Assembly: GCA_946902875.1 (NCBI GenBank)
Contig: OX336349.1
Coordinates: forward strand, 20,297,891-20,361,890
Origin: Nematopogon swammerdamellus
Taxonomy: Eukaryota > Arthropoda > Insecta > Lepidoptera > Adelidae
DNA: 64,000 nucleotides
Reading direction: 5' to 3'
Shown: positions 63,966 through 64,000 of the stretch, piece by piece
Position numbering within the stretch: the first letter of the stretch is position 1
How the letters are laid out: each line of letters starts with the position of its first letter
Notes under the pieces: generated by a model
What the model was told of the DNA's origin: nothing
The model's input: only the letters and a program-made list of their open reading frames with translations
Databases searched by the model: none
Program-made: the position numbers and the translations under genes

Positions 63966-64000
63966 CCGGCGGTGTTTAAAAATAATAGCCCCGCTGCATC
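63966..64000 (+). repeat. Repeat C, start, cut by window end
   Basis: ggcggtgtttaaaaataata and gccccgctgcatc match the start of repeat C. Confidence 0.6.

Overview
The window looks like a gene-poor, repeat-dominated stretch of an insect nuclear genome, most probably a moth or butterfly (inference). It contains mariner, Jockey, RTE and R2/R4-type elements, many copies of short interspersed families of lepidopteran character, intron-like splice signals, and no bacterial operon structure. No complete host protein-coding gene could be supported. Four places carry exon-like signals: 1-430 on the minus strand, 39098-39310 on the minus strand, 47812-48483 on the plus strand and about 56950-57763 on the plus strand.

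The centrepiece is a 20.4 kb retroelement-like unit at 13794-34226. It has two 5228-bp direct terminal repeats (13794-19021 and 28999-34226) with TGT...ACA ends, and I saw only one base difference between them. It is flanked by a 4-bp target duplication, GTAT. Each repeat holds palindromic tandem arrays upstream of a TATA box and initiator, a 322-bp tandem array, three consecutive hairpins before a polyadenylation signal, and a 74-codon ORF. The 9977-bp interior has no recognisable gag-pol, no canonical primer-binding site and no polypurine tract. It is G-rich and C-poor in the lines counted and contains decayed dispersed repeats. It behaves like a very large non-autonomous LTR element (LARD-like) with a complex, apparently live promoter.

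Layout: 1-4.2 kb, a possible minus-strand 5' exon, then SINE fragments and a foldback element. 4.3-9.0 kb, a Jockey-type LINE on the minus strand with an intact gag ORF and a frameshifted endonuclease/reverse transcriptase, bracketed by an inverted repeat. 9.7-11.4 kb, a 5'-truncated LINE with a restriction-like endonuclease and an 11-bp target duplication. 11.5-13.8 kb, MITEs and SINEs. 13.8-34.2 kb, the giant element. 34.2-47.8 kb, a dense mosaic of SINEs, a dead mariner, an RTE tail with perfect target duplication, hAT-type MITEs and nested insertions. 47.8-50.3 kb, two exon-like segments and a 320-bp tandem array. 50.8-54.8 kb, SINEs and long foldbacks. 55.0-56.9 kb, an unusual tandem array whose units are bounded by splice-like signals. 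57.0-57.8 kb, a CpG-rich possible promoter and first exon. 58-64 kb, more repeats, including a SINE split by a foldback element and a 1.5 kb unit with long terminal inverted repeats.

Two SINE families share a central core of about 90-100 bp but have different RNA polymerase III heads. Family A has a 5S-rRNA-like head and family B a tRNA-like head. Family letters (SINE A, SINE B, repeats C, D, E, F and element G) are working names for this window only.
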